DNA of 39,283 bases from an uncultured Clostridium sp. (GTDB taxonomy: Bacteria > Bacillota > Clostridia > Lachnospirales > Lachnospiraceae): assembly GCA_900538475.1 (NCBI GenBank), contig UPYT01000027.1:1-39283 (forward strand). The letters run 5' to 3'. The notes under the pieces are model-generated. The model was not told the origin of the DNA, did no database searches, and saw only the letters and a program-made list of their open reading frames with translations. The position numbers and the translations under genes were made by a program. Below, piece after piece: positions 15,502 through 24,291 of this stretch. How positions within the stretch are numbered: position 1 is the first letter of the stretch; the number at the start of each line of letters is the position of its first letter.

Positions 15502-15527
15502 GGGAAGCTGCGGGAGATGACTGGTAC

Positions 15528-15556
15528 TTGTCAAATGCTCTGAAATTTTTTATAAT
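15528..15556 (+). promoter_or_regulatory. Promoter of the cobalamin operon
   Basis: TTGTCA (15528-15533), exactly 17 bases, and TATAAT (15551-15556). The expected start point is near 15563, leaving about 57 bases before the likely cbiD start. The stretch from the spore-protein stop to cbiD (118 bases) is too short and lacks the conserved elements of a cobalamin riboswitch. Confidence 0.75.
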
Positions 15557-15619
15557 GGGAAACGAATGAAAAACGAAGGGCTGCAGCAGGGAAAAGAAAA
15601 CAGAATAGGAAACAAAACG

Positions 15620-16897
15620 ATGGAAGAAAAGAAGTTAAGAACCGGATATACAACCGGAACCTGTGCGGCGGCTGCGGCAAAGGCAGCAGCCGTTTTTCTT
15701 TTGACAGGGAGAATAGCTGAGGAAGTTGAGGTGGAGCTTCCAGGCGGTACATTCTGCAGGCAGAGACTGGAGGTTCTAGGCGGAGGTGTTTTGCAGGCTG
15801 AAGGTGTGGAGCTTTCGGGGATTCCGGGAGCAGGCGTTTCGGAAAATCTGGCTCCGGGATGGGACAGCAAACGGCAGGTCAGCGGTTGGTTTGGCGTAAA
15901 AAAGGATGCGGGAGATGACCCAGATGTGACCCATGGCGCAGTGATCTACGCCCAGGCAGAACGTCTGGAGCAGAGAAAATGTCCGGAACGCTGCTATGAG
16001 CTGGATGAGTTTCCGGGAATATATGTAACCGGGGGACCGGGAGTCGGATTGGCAACAAGATCGGGGCTTTCCTGTCCTCCTGGATATTATGCCATCAATC
16101 CGGGGCCTCGCAGAATGATTCTGTCGGAAACAGCCCATGTATGTGCTGAGGCCGGGGAGACAGGGCCGATTTTAATTCGGATTGCGGTTCCGGAAGGAAT
16201 TGGGCTGTCGGAAAAGACCTTTAATCCCAGACTGGGGATTGAGGGAGGGATTTCGATTCTTGGAACCACCGGAATTGTTAAGCCGATGAGCGAGGAAGCT
16301 TTAAAGGAAACCATTCGTCTGGATATACATATGCAGTCAGCAGCAGGAAACCAGGTGATTTTAATGGCTCCTGGCAATTACGGTGAAAAATTTTTTGAAA
16401 CAGAAATGGGAATTTCTCCAGGAAAAGCTGTGCTTTGCAGCAACTATGTAAAGGCTGCGGTACAGATGCTTCAGGAGGAGGGCGTAAAAAAGGTTTTATT
16501 TGCCAGTCACGCGGGAAAGCTGGTAAAGGTATCTGCCGGTATGGAAAATACCCATTCCAGGTTTGGCGATGGCCGGATGGAACAGATGGAATGTTTGACA
16601 CGGAGGGTGTACGGAGAGGAAATTCCTGATCGGGAAGGACTGTGCAGCCGTGTGCGGGAGTGTAATACAACAGATGAGGCGCTGAAATATCTTTTGGAAA
16701 AGGGGTTGGCTTCTCAGGTGCTGGAGGAAATGGCACAGGAGGCGCGCAGAGTTATGGAAGGCTGGAGCCGGGAGCTGGGCGGAGATTTGGAGGTGGCAGT
16801 GGCTGCTTTTTCTTCTGCCTGCGGGCTTACGAAATCGACAGAAAACGCAGCAGACTGTCTGAACCAGTGGAGACAGCAGGAAGGAACACAGCAATGA
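15620..16897 (+). CDS. cbiD: Cobalt-precorrin-5B C1-methyltransferase
   Basis: A 425-residue enzyme of the oxygen-independent cobalamin route that methylates C1 of cobalt-precorrin-5B, using SAM. It starts with LRTGYTTGTCAAAAAKAA, the family's signature N-terminus, and continues with ITGGPGVGLATRSGLSC-like, GISILGTTGIVKPMSEEAL and NYVKAAVQMLQEEGVKKVLFASHAGKLVKV segments. I place the start at 15620: an ATG at 15566 would lie at or next to the transcription start. The ribosome site is weak (AGGAAA). The gene overlaps cbiG as ATGA. Confidence 0.92.
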   Translation: MEEKKLRTGYTTGTCAAAAAKAAAVFLLTGRIAEEVEVELPGGTFCRQRLEVLGGGVLQAEGVELSGIPGAGVSENLAPGWDSKRQVSGWFGVKKDAGDDPDVTHGAVIYAQAERLEQRKCPERCYELDEFPGIYVTGGPGVGLATRSGLSCPPGYYAINPGPRRMILSETAHVCAEAGETGPILIRIAVPEGIGLSEKTFNPRLGIEGGISILGTTGIVKPMSEEALKETIRLDIHMQSAAGNQVILMAPGNYGEKFFETEMGISPGKAVLCSNYVKAAVQMLQEEGVKKVLFASHAGKLVKVSAGMENTHSRFGDGRMEQMECLTRRVYGEEIPDREGLCSRVRECNTTDEALKYLLEKGLASQVLEEMAQEARRVMEGWSRELGGDLEVAVAAFSSACGLTKSTENAADCLNQWRQQEGTQQ

Positions 16898-17991
16898 AGC
16901 TTGCAGTAATCAGTTTTACAAAAGCAGGAAGCGATGTATGCAGACATTTGACGGAGGAATTTCTCAGACGTGGAGAGGAATGCAGGGGCTATGTACCAGA
17001 AAAATATATAGAGGAGGGGTCAGGCCAGGACTTTATTTTTTCAGTGACGGAGCCAGTTGGAGATTGGACGGAAAAACAGTTTGCTTGGGCAGACGGACTG
17101 ATCTACATAGGCGCTGCAGGAATTGCAGTGCGTTCCATTGCTCCATACCTGAAGGATAAGATGACAGATCCAGCTGTAGTGGTGGTAGATGATCAGGCTA
17201 CATATGCCATTTCCCTGCTTTCCGGACATGTGGGAGGGGCAAATGCTTTGACAGAGATAACTGCCCAGATTGTGGGAGCGGTCCCGGTTATTACAACTGC
17301 TTCGGATATCAGAGGGCTGACTGCGATTGATGTCTGGGCCAGCAGCCGGGGACTCTTGATTTCTGACAGAATTCTTGCAAAGGAAACGGCAGCAGCCCTG
17401 GTCAATGGAGAACAGGTCGGTTTTTTCAGCGATTATCCTTTGGAGGATGGGGTGCCGGAAGGGTATCTTTCTAACAAAATATGCCGAAGAAATGTATGGA
17501 TAACCTGTCGCTCTGCGGAAAATATTCCAGATCAGGAGGGGGCTTTGCCGGAAAACTGCAGCTTTTTAAGGTTGATTCCACGCTTTCTGTCTGTGGGAAT
17601 TGGATGCAGAAAATATATATCTGAGGAAAATGTGGAGAAGGCGGTTTTTCAGGCCTTTGAACGGGCGCGCCTGGATATTCGGGCAGCAGGAATTTTGGCC
17701 AGCATTGATTTGAAGAAGGGGGAGGAAGGTATCCTGAAATTTGCAGAAAAGCAGTCTTTTCCATTTGTTACATTTTCTGCAGAGGAGCTGGAGGCTGTTA
17801 GCGGAAGCTTTACAGAATCAGAATTTGTCCGCAAAACAGCGGGAATCGGAAATGTCTGCGAACGGTCGGCTGTTCTGGCGGCCGGGGGCAGAGGAAGGCT
17901 GTGGATGAGAAAACAGTGTCTGGATGGGGTTACAGTAGCGATTGCAGAGGAAAGAAAAACAATAGGAGCAGAGCAGAAATGGAGCAGATAA
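16894..17991 (+). CDS. cbiG: Cobalt-precorrin-5A hydrolase
   Basis: A 365-residue enzyme that opens the lactone of cobalt-precorrin-5A and releases acetaldehyde. The N-terminal part has the CbiG pattern LIYIGAAGIAVRSIAPYLKDK, then DPAVVVVDDQATYAISLLSGHVGGANALT, and PVITTASDIRGLTAIDVWA. The C-terminal CbiG domain starts near FLSVGIGCRKYISEENV (about residue 230). It is a complete member of the family. The start codon lies in the cbiD stop, and the tail overlaps cbiJE by 13 bases. Confidence 0.93.
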   Translation: MKLAVISFTKAGSDVCRHLTEEFLRRGEECRGYVPEKYIEEGSGQDFIFSVTEPVGDWTEKQFAWADGLIYIGAAGIAVRSIAPYLKDKMTDPAVVVVDDQATYAISLLSGHVGGANALTEITAQIVGAVPVITTASDIRGLTAIDVWASSRGLLISDRILAKETAAALVNGEQVGFFSDYPLEDGVPEGYLSNKICRRNVWITCRSAENIPDQEGALPENCSFLRLIPRFLSVGIGCRKYISEENVEKAVFQAFERARLDIRAAGILASIDLKKGEEGILKFAEKQSFPFVTFSAEELEAVSGSFTESEFVRKTAGIGNVCERSAVLAAGGRGRLWMRKQCLDGVTVAIAEERKTIGAEQKWSR

Positions 17992-19484
17992 AAAGCAGAG
18001 TGCTGATACTGGGAGGAACGTCAGAGGGGCGGGAGCTGTCCCGGTTTGCCCATGATATCGGACTTTCGGCAACTGTCAGCGTGGTATCTGGATACGGAGA
18101 GGAGCTTTTAGAGGAAACCAGATATGTAAAGGTTCATCAGGGAGCCCTTGATCGGGAAGAAATGGAACGCTTTTTTGAATGGATGAAGCCGGAGCTGGTA
18201 TTGGATGCGACGCACCCTTATGCACGACAGGTTACAGAGCAGGCATCAGAGCTGTGCGGGAAGATGAAAATTCCCTACAGTCGGGTCCTTCGGGCTTCCC
18301 GGAACCGGAATGGGAAAGGGATTTTTCATGCCGAGGGGGCAGAACAGGCAGCAGAGATTTTAAAGCAGGATTCCCGCCCGGTGCTTTTGACCACAGGGAG
18401 TAAGGAGCTGGGAGTATTTGCGGAGGCGGAGTATTTAAAGGGAAGGCTGTTTGCGCGGGTTTTGCCGGACAGCCGGGTGATAAAAAGCTGTGAAGAAATG
18501 GGAATTCGGGGACCGGCTCTGATTGCCATGCAGGGGCCTTTTTCTGTGGAAATGAATCGGGCCATGCTGCGAAGCACGAAAGCTGGCTGGCTGGTAACAA
18601 AGGAATCAGGAAGCCGGGGGGGATTTGAAGAGAAGCTGCAGGCAGCAGAAGAATGCGGAGTATCCGTTATTATTTTGGACAGACCTGTTCAGGAGAATGG
18701 AATTTCTTTGGAGGAGGCCAGGGCGCAGATGCAAATTATGGCTGGAAAGACAGCACACGCAGCTGGAGAACCTTCAGAACAAATGGTTCATTTGACAGAG
18801 CAGGAGTTTTTTGGGAAGAAAGAGCTTTATCTTATCGGCATGGGAATGGGCGGTGCAGGACAGTTGACCCTGGAGGCAAAAAAGGCACTGGAGAGCTGTC
18901 AGCTTCTGTTTGGAGCGCCGCGGATGCTGAGGGATGTTGCTTCTCTGGCGCCAGAGGCAGAAAAGGTTCCGCTTTATCTGGCAGAGGATATCAGAAACTG
19001 GATGAAAAGCCACAGGAGAGAGAAAGAGAGCTTTCGCGCTGCTGTAGTTTATTCCGGAGACACGGGATTTTACAGTGGAAGCAGGCAACTTCTGGAGCTT
19101 TGGAAGAAGGAGAAAGCCGCGTGGCAGGTTACGGTTTATCCTGGAATTTCCTCTGTCTCTGCCCTTTGTGCAGAGCTGAAAACCTCCTGGGAGGATCTTT
19201 ATCTGACCAGCGCCCATGGAAGAGACTGTGATCCGGCAGCCCTGCTGGAAAAGCATAAACGTGTATTTTTGCTGCTGGGAGGAAAGGAAACCCTGGCAGG
19301 ACTTTGCAGGCGTCTTACAGAGTCTGGCTGGGGCCATGCCGGAGTCAGAGCAGGAATCTGTCTGGGCTATGAAAATCAGCAGCTTCTCCAAGATCGTGCA
19401 GACAGACTGCTTCACGTACAGGCAGAGGGGCTGGTATCTGTGATATTGGAAAAAGAATGGAGTGACACTACATATGAAGGATGA
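17979..19484 (+). CDS. cbiJE: CbiJ-CbiE fusion: precorrin-6A reductase / C5 methyltransferase
   Basis: A 501-residue fusion. Residues 1-250 are a CbiJ/CobK-type cobalt-precorrin-6A reductase (RVLILGGTSEGRELS, then LVLDATHPYARQVT, LLTTGSKELG and a late TKESGSRGGFEEKLQAA). A linker leads to residue 282, where the CbiE domain starts (ELYLIGMGMGGAGQLTLEAKKAL); it has YSGDTGFYSGSRQLLE, YPGISSVSALCAEL and TSAHGRDC, the usual CbiE motifs. CbiE methylates C5 of cobalt-precorrin-7; the CbiT half of the reaction is in the next gene. It begins 13 bases before the cbiG stop. Confidence 0.9.
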   Translation: MEQIKSRVLILGGTSEGRELSRFAHDIGLSATVSVVSGYGEELLEETRYVKVHQGALDREEMERFFEWMKPELVLDATHPYARQVTEQASELCGKMKIPYSRVLRASRNRNGKGIFHAEGAEQAAEILKQDSRPVLLTTGSKELGVFAEAEYLKGRLFARVLPDSRVIKSCEEMGIRGPALIAMQGPFSVEMNRAMLRSTKAGWLVTKESGSRGGFEEKLQAAEECGVSVIILDRPVQENGISLEEARAQMQIMAGKTAHAAGEPSEQMVHLTEQEFFGKKELYLIGMGMGGAGQLTLEAKKALESCQLLFGAPRMLRDVASLAPEAEKVPLYLAEDIRNWMKSHRREKESFRAAVVYSGDTGFYSGSRQLLELWKKEKAAWQVTVYPGISSVSALCAELKTSWEDLYLTSAHGRDCDPAALLEKHKRVFLLLGGKETLAGLCRRLTESGWGHAGVRAGICLGYENQQLLQDRADRLLHVQAEGLVSVILEKEWSDTTYEG

Positions 19485-21444
19485 GGCATTTATCCGCGGG
19501 GCAATTCCCATGACAAAAAGCGAGGTGCGGGCAGTTTCTGTTTCCAGGCTGGAGCTGAAGCCGGAGGATATTCTGTATGATGTAGGAGCAGGAACAGGCT
19601 CTGTATCTGTGGAGGCAGCCCTTTTGATTCCCAGAGGCAGAGTATATGCCTTTGAGCAGAAGGAGGAGGGCTGCAGTCTGATACAGGTCAATGCACAGCG
19701 GCATGGGGTGAAAAATATAACGGTAGTTCAGGGAAAGGCTCCGGATACCTGGGAGGGGCTTCCGGCGCCGGACTGTATTTTTATCGGAGGGAGCGGCGGG
19801 AAAATGACGGAGGTTCTGGAACGGGCCTTTGCTCTGAATCCTTCTGTCCGTGTGGTAGTCAATGTTATTGCTTTGGAAAGTCTCCATCAGATCATGGAAT
19901 ATTGCAGGGCGAAAGAAGTCGAGCCGGAGGTATCCTGTATTCAGGTGTCAAGAGCCTGTGTCAGAGGACGGTATCATATGATGGAAGGTCAGAATCCCGT
20001 GTATGTGATTTCTTTTGGAGGTTTGCAGAAGGAAGTGAAAAAAGAGGAAGAGGAAAACGTGGCTGAAAAAAGGCAGATTCCCCGTATTCTGATTGCCTCA
20101 CCGGCCAGCGGAAGCGGAAAAACGGTGATTACGGCAGGGCTTCTTTCGCTGCTGAAAAAGCGCGGCATCGCCTGCGCTTCTTTCAAATGTGGACCAGATT
20201 ATATTGATCCCATGTTTCACCGGCAGGTTTTGGGAATTCCATGCTGCAATTTGGACAGATTTTTCCTGGACAGAGAACAGGTCAGGAATCTGTTTCTGGA
20301 AAAAACAAAAGAGGCAGAGCTTGCAGTGACAGAGGGCGCTATGGGATATTATGACGGAATAGGAGGAACGACATTTCAGGCCAGCGCCTGGGAAATTGCG
20401 GATATTACGGAGACTCCGGTGATTCTGGTTGTAGATGGAAAGGGAAGCAGCCTGTCTGTGGCAGCCCAGATTCACGGTTTTTTGACCTTTCGTCCGGACA
20501 GCCGGATTGAGGGCGTTATTTTAAACAGAACTTCTCCGGAAATGGTGAAGCGGCTGAAGCCGCAGCTGGAGGCTTTGGGGATTTCCTGTATCGGCGCGGT
20601 TCCTGTCTGTGAGGAAGCAAAGCTGGAAAGCCGTCATCTGGGACTTACAATTCCTCAGGAGCAGGAAGCTCTCAGGGAACGGCTGGAGGCGCTGGGAGAC
20701 AGGCTGGAGGAGTGGCTGGATATTTCGGAAATTCTGCGGATAGCCAAAGGCGCGCAGGCGCTTGTGGATGCAGCGAAAGAGAAGAAGGCTCCGGGTACAG
20801 TCCAGGAAATTCAGGCAAAGCCTCTGAGGCGAATGGGAGTTGCCCTTGATGAAGCTTTTTGCTTTTACTATGAGGAAAATCTAGAGTTTCTTCAGGAACA
20901 TGGATGGGAGCTGGTTTTCTTCAGTCCGCTGCGGGATCAGCACCTTCCCCCGGCACTGGACGGAATTTTGCTGGGAGGAGGATATCCGGAGGTTTATGCA
21001 GGGCAGTTAAGTGCCAATGTGTCCCTGCGGACAGAGATTGCACAGGCGGCAGCGTCTGGTGTGAAAATTCTGGCGGAGTGCGGCGGATTTTTGTATCTTC
21101 ACCAGAAGCTGGAGGGAATGGATCAAAAATTCTATCCCATGACTGGTGTGCTGGAAGGAGAGGGCTTCCGGAGAGAGCGTATGACCAGATTTGGATATAT
21201 TTCTCTGGAGGACAGGGAAAACGGAACAGTGACCGGAACGTCAGGAAGCATCCGGGGACATGAATTCCATTATTGGGACAGCACGAATACGGGAAGGGCC
21301 ATGTATGCCAGAAAGCCAGCTTCCCAGAGAGGCTGGGACTGTATGATTCGGACCGAAACCATACTGGCAGGCTTTCCCCACCTGTATTACCGCTCTGCTC
21401 CGGAATGGATCCTGCAGTTTCTGAACAGGGAGGATGACCGATGA
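19474..21444 (+). CDS. cbiTA: CbiT-CbiA fusion: C15 methyltransferase / a,c-diamide synthase
   Basis: A 656-residue fusion of two enzymes that act at separate steps. Residues 1-185 are CbiT, the decarboxylating C15 methyltransferase: FIRGAIPMTKSEVRAVSVSRL, then the SAM loop YDVGAGTGSVSVEAAL. A charged linker follows (KKEEEENVAEKRQ). From about residue 202 it is CbiA, which amidates the a and c side chains of cobyrinic acid using glutamine and ATP: P-loop GSGKT (213-217), CGPDYIDPMFH, and a class I glutaminase domain with nucleophile C536 in AECGGFLYL and the late GHEFHYWD. I use the ATG at 19474, since a GTG at 19462 has no better site. Fusion of these two is not one I recall as standard. Confidence 0.9.
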   Translation: MKDEAFIRGAIPMTKSEVRAVSVSRLELKPEDILYDVGAGTGSVSVEAALLIPRGRVYAFEQKEEGCSLIQVNAQRHGVKNITVVQGKAPDTWEGLPAPDCIFIGGSGGKMTEVLERAFALNPSVRVVVNVIALESLHQIMEYCRAKEVEPEVSCIQVSRACVRGRYHMMEGQNPVYVISFGGLQKEVKKEEEENVAEKRQIPRILIASPASGSGKTVITAGLLSLLKKRGIACASFKCGPDYIDPMFHRQVLGIPCCNLDRFFLDREQVRNLFLEKTKEAELAVTEGAMGYYDGIGGTTFQASAWEIADITETPVILVVDGKGSSLSVAAQIHGFLTFRPDSRIEGVILNRTSPEMVKRLKPQLEALGISCIGAVPVCEEAKLESRHLGLTIPQEQEALRERLEALGDRLEEWLDISEILRIAKGAQALVDAAKEKKAPGTVQEIQAKPLRRMGVALDEAFCFYYEENLEFLQEHGWELVFFSPLRDQHLPPALDGILLGGGYPEVYAGQLSANVSLRTEIAQAAASGVKILAECGGFLYLHQKLEGMDQKFYPMTGVLEGEGFRRERMTRFGYISLEDRENGTVTGTSGSIRGHEFHYWDSTNTGRAMYARKPASQRGWDCMIRTETILAGFPHLYYRSAPEWILQFLNREDDR

Positions 21445-22001
21445 TGCATTTGATTACCGGCGGAAGCGCCAGTGGAAAGTCAGCTTATGCAGAGAAAATG
21501 GCAGTGGGGGCCGGAGAAAAATCAAGATATTACCTGGCAACCATGAAGCCCTGGGGAAAGGAAGGACAGGAGCGGGTGGAGAAACACCGGAATATGCGGG
21601 CGGGAAGGGGATTTACAACCGTAGAATGTTATACTTGCATAGAACAGGCGGCCCTGTCCTTTGGAGAAGAGCAGCCTGAGAATCGAGTGATTCTTCTGGA
21701 ATGTATGTCCAACCTGGCGGCGAATGAACAGTTTGAAGAAGGTGGCAGCGACCAGGAAATTCTTACCCGCATGAAGCGAGGAATCCGAAGCTTGCAAAAA
21801 CAGGCGGAAACCCTTATCATAGTAACCAATGAAGTGTTTTCCGACGGGGTGTCTTATGAACCGGAGACAGTCCGTTATCTTCGGCTGATGGGAGAAATCA
21901 ATGCTTTTTTGGCCCGGGAAGCCGATTGGGTAACGGAAGTTGTGTTTGGGATTCCTGTTGTATGGAAGTCGGGACAGAGGGAAAATGAAAACGAGGAATG
22001 A
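21441..22001 (+). CDS. cobU: Adenosylcobinamide kinase/guanylyltransferase
   Basis: A 186-residue CobU-family protein. CobU phosphorylates adenosylcobinamide and then transfers GMP from GTP through a histidine intermediate to make adenosylcobinamide-GDP. The P-loop GGSASGKS (residues 7-14), the YLATMKPW segment and a basic stretch E-K-H-R-N with a histidine at the expected guanylylation site are present. The usual N-E-V-G-x-G-I-V-P reads NEVFSDGVSYEP here, a visible change. It overlaps the previous gene by 4 bases. A second, shorter CobU-like gene lies further down the operon. Confidence 0.88.
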   Translation: MMHLITGGSASGKSAYAEKMAVGAGEKSRYYLATMKPWGKEGQERVEKHRNMRAGRGFTTVECYTCIEQAALSFGEEQPENRVILLECMSNLAANEQFEEGGSDQEILTRMKRGIRSLQKQAETLIIVTNEVFSDGVSYEPETVRYLRLMGEINAFLAREADWVTEVVFGIPVVWKSGQRENENEE

Positions 22002-22008
22002 GACAGAT

Positions 22009-22800
22009 ATGAATGAGCAGAGAGAAAATGGGAAAATAGGTGGTCTGGCAGAAAGCCTTGTGATTGCATTTTCCATGTATTCCAGAATTCCCATGCCTAT
22101 GGTTGCATGGACGGAAAAGGGAATGAAATATGCACTCTGCTTTTTTCCTGCAGTGGGGATCGCAGTTGGGGCTGCAGTGGCGGCATTTTGGCAGTTGTCC
22201 CGCCTTCTGGGACTGGGGGATTTGTCCCGCCTTTGCGTGGAAACTGCTCTGCCTCTTCTGATTACCGGAGGAATTCACATGGACGGATTTCTGGATACGG
22301 TAGATGCAAGAAGCTCCCATCAGAGCAGGGAGAGAAAGCTGGAAATTTTAAAGGATCCTCATGCAGGAGCATTTGCCATTGCAGGATGCGGCGTCTACCT
22401 GCTTTTTTATGCGGCCGCTTTTTCGGAGCTGAGTCCAGAGGCATTTCCCGGTATAGCAGGTGTTTTTGTAATGTCACGAGCATTAAGTGGTTACTCCGTT
22501 GTGACATTTCCAAAAGCAAAAAAAGACGGGCTTGTTACTGCCTTTGCAAAGGGCGCCAGCCAGGCGCCTGCAGCTGTTTCTGGAATTTTGCTGTGCTGGC
22601 TTGTAGGTGGTTTTTTCTGGATTTTGCTTACTGGCGGACTTGTTATGGCTCTGGCAGCAGGGGCAGGGGCGGCAGCGGCATTCCTTTGGTATCGCCGCAT
22701 GGCTCTTTGGGAATTTGGCGGAATTACAGGGGATCTGGCAGGATATTTTCTTCAAATGGCGGAGCTTTTTATGATAGGAGCAGCGGCACTTGCTGGATAA
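22009..22800 (+). CDS. cobS: Adenosylcobinamide-GDP ribazoletransferase
   Basis: A 263-residue membrane enzyme that joins adenosylcobinamide-GDP to alpha-ribazole (or its phosphate). The sequence shows the family marks FSMYSRIPMP, HMDGFLDTVDARSSHQSRERKLEILKDPHAGAFA and a Pro/Gly-rich later half with several membrane spans. H-M-D-G-F-L-D-T is the conserved active-site region. I chose the ATG at 22009; earlier codons (from about 21940) overlap cobU and show no better site. The gene is followed closely by the short CobU-like gene. Confidence 0.92.
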   Translation: MNEQRENGKIGGLAESLVIAFSMYSRIPMPMVAWTEKGMKYALCFFPAVGIAVGAAVAAFWQLSRLLGLGDLSRLCVETALPLLITGGIHMDGFLDTVDARSSHQSRERKLEILKDPHAGAFAIAGCGVYLLFYAAAFSELSPEAFPGIAGVFVMSRALSGYSVVTFPKAKKDGLVTAFAKGASQAPAAVSGILLCWLVGGFFWILLTGGLVMALAAGAGAAAAFLWYRRMALWEFGGITGDLAGYFLQMAELFMIGAAALAG

Positions 22801-22825
22801 CATGAGAAAAGGCAGGAGCAGAGAG

Positions 22826-23221
22826 ATGATTTTGATTATTGGAGGCAGTTTTCAGGGCAAAGAGGAATTTGCAAAAAAACTGATCGGACAGCAAAAGGGC
22901 GGAGAGGAAAACTGGGAGCAGCTGGTGTGCCGCGGAGATGAGCCCTGGCAGAAGGCGCTGGAAAAACCGTGTTTGGTGAATTTTCATGGTTTTATCCGTC
23001 AGCTGAAGGAAACAGAGGAGGCAGAGAAGTTTCTTTGTCAGGTACTGAAGTCAGAACCATTGCTGATTACCATGGATGAGGTTGGATGCGGGATTGTTCC
23101 GCTGAAAAAGGAAGAACGGGATTACAGAGAGGCTGTGGGACGGGCAGGACAGAAGCTGGCGGCAGCAGCCCGGGAGGTCTGGAGAGTTCAGTGTGGTATT
23201 CCTGTCAGAATCAAGGAATAA
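22826..23221 (+). CDS. Short CobU-like protein, second in the operon
   Basis: A 131-residue protein that looks like a cut-down CobU. The N-terminal ILIIGGSFQGKEEFAKKL has the P-loop lysine but Glu in place of Ser/Thr after it. The C-terminal half, ITMDEVGCGIVPLKKEERDYREAVGR, then QKLAAAAREVWRVQCGIPVRIK, is a good match to the CobU C-terminal half. The middle of CobU, with the K/R-H-R histidine, is missing. It keeps the very V-G-x-G-I-V-P motif that the first CobU has lost, while lacking the P-loop Ser/Thr and the histidine. It may be a subunit that works with CobU, or a decaying copy. AGGAG lies 7-8 bases before the ATG. Confidence 0.75.
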   Translation: MILIIGGSFQGKEEFAKKLIGQQKGGEENWEQLVCRGDEPWQKALEKPCLVNFHGFIRQLKETEEAEKFLCQVLKSEPLLITMDEVGCGIVPLKKEERDYREAVGRAGQKLAAAAREVWRVQCGIPVRIKE

Positions 23222-23237
23222 GAAGTGGAGATGAAAA

Positions 23238-24203
23238 ATGGAACATATCTGGGCCCTGTGGGGCGGATTCGTACTGGATTTTTTGATTGGAGATCCTCAG
23301 GACTGGTGGCATCCGGTGAGAAGCATTGGGTGGCTGATTGGGGCGCTGGAAAAACAGCTTCGGCGGATTTTTCCGCGGACGAAGCAGGGGGAGCTGGCAG
23401 CAGGAGCAGCTTTGGTGTTTTTTACAGCAGGGATCTCTACGGGCGTGGCTGCCCTGATTTTGTGGGCGGCAGGGCGGATTCATCCGCTGCTGCGCTTTCT
23501 GGTTATGTGTGTCATGTGCGGACAGCTTCTGGCTGCCCGTTCCCTGGAAAAAGAAAGCGGAAAGGTGAGGCTTTTTCTGGAGCAGGGAGATACCGAAGGG
23601 GCCAGACAGGCTGTTTCCATGATAGTGGGGCGTGATACAAAACGACTGACAGAAGAGGGAATTGCCAAAGCAGCAGTAGAAACTGTGGCAGAAAACGCTT
23701 CAGACGGAGTGATAGCGCCGCTTTTGTGGATGCTAGTATTGGGACCGCTGGGAGGCTTTTTTTATAAGGCAGTGAATACTATGGATTCTATGGTTGGCTA
23801 TAAAAATGACCGTTACCTGTATTTTGGAAGAGCGGCTGCTTATACCGATGATGCAGTGAACTGGATACCAGCCAGACTGACTGCTTTTTTCTTCGTCCTG
23901 GCAGCCTGGATGCTTCCTGGTATGGATGGGAAAGAGGCCTGGAGGATCTGGAGACGGGATCGGCGGTGTCATAAAAGTCCCAATTCTGCACAGCCGGAGG
24001 CAGCCTGCGCCGGCGCTTTGGGGGTACAGCTGGCTGGAGATGCCTGGTATTTTGGGGTGCTTCATAAAAAGCCTGTGATTGGAGATGCAAAACGTCCGGT
24101 TGTGGCAGAGGATATCCGGCGGGCTTCCCGTCTTATGTATACAGCATCTGCGTCAGCTTTGGCAGCAGGTACGGCAGCAGCAGTTTTTCTGGCCTTTCTG
24201 TAG
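23238..24203 (+). CDS. cbiB: Adenosylcobinamide-phosphate synthase
   Basis: A 321-residue membrane enzyme that attaches (R)-1-amino-2-propanol phosphate to adenosylcobyric acid to form adenosylcobinamide phosphate. Its sequence has the CbiB marks LIGDPQDWWHPVRSIGWLI at the N-terminus, ETVAENASDGVIAPLLW near residue 150, FYKAVNTMDSMVGYKNDRYLYFGRAAAY near residue 175-202, and GDAKRPVVAEDIRRASRLM close to the end. Four or more hydrophobic spans are seen. The partner decarboxylase gene, cobD, follows. Confidence 0.94.
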   Translation: MEHIWALWGGFVLDFLIGDPQDWWHPVRSIGWLIGALEKQLRRIFPRTKQGELAAGAALVFFTAGISTGVAALILWAAGRIHPLLRFLVMCVMCGQLLAARSLEKESGKVRLFLEQGDTEGARQAVSMIVGRDTKRLTEEGIAKAAVETVAENASDGVIAPLLWMLVLGPLGGFFYKAVNTMDSMVGYKNDRYLYFGRAAAYTDDAVNWIPARLTAFFFVLAAWMLPGMDGKEAWRIWRRDRRCHKSPNSAQPEAACAGALGVQLAGDAWYFGVLHKKPVIGDAKRPVVAEDIRRASRLMYTASASALAAGTAAAVFLAFL

Positions 24204-24291
24204 AAGCTTGTGGAAAGAATGTGTGTCCGCTGTAAGCGGGCAAGAAGATGCATGGCTGAACGGTTACAGAATTTTGCCGCAGGAGATTAAT

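Noticed and set aside
15502..15620. A cobalamin riboswitch before cbiD
   Set aside because: Too short, with a promoter inside it; no B12-box-like conserved core is seen.
18774..19691. A 305-codon minus-strand open frame over the cbiJE/cbiTA junction
   Set aside because: Antisense to two well-conserved enzymes and without motifs.
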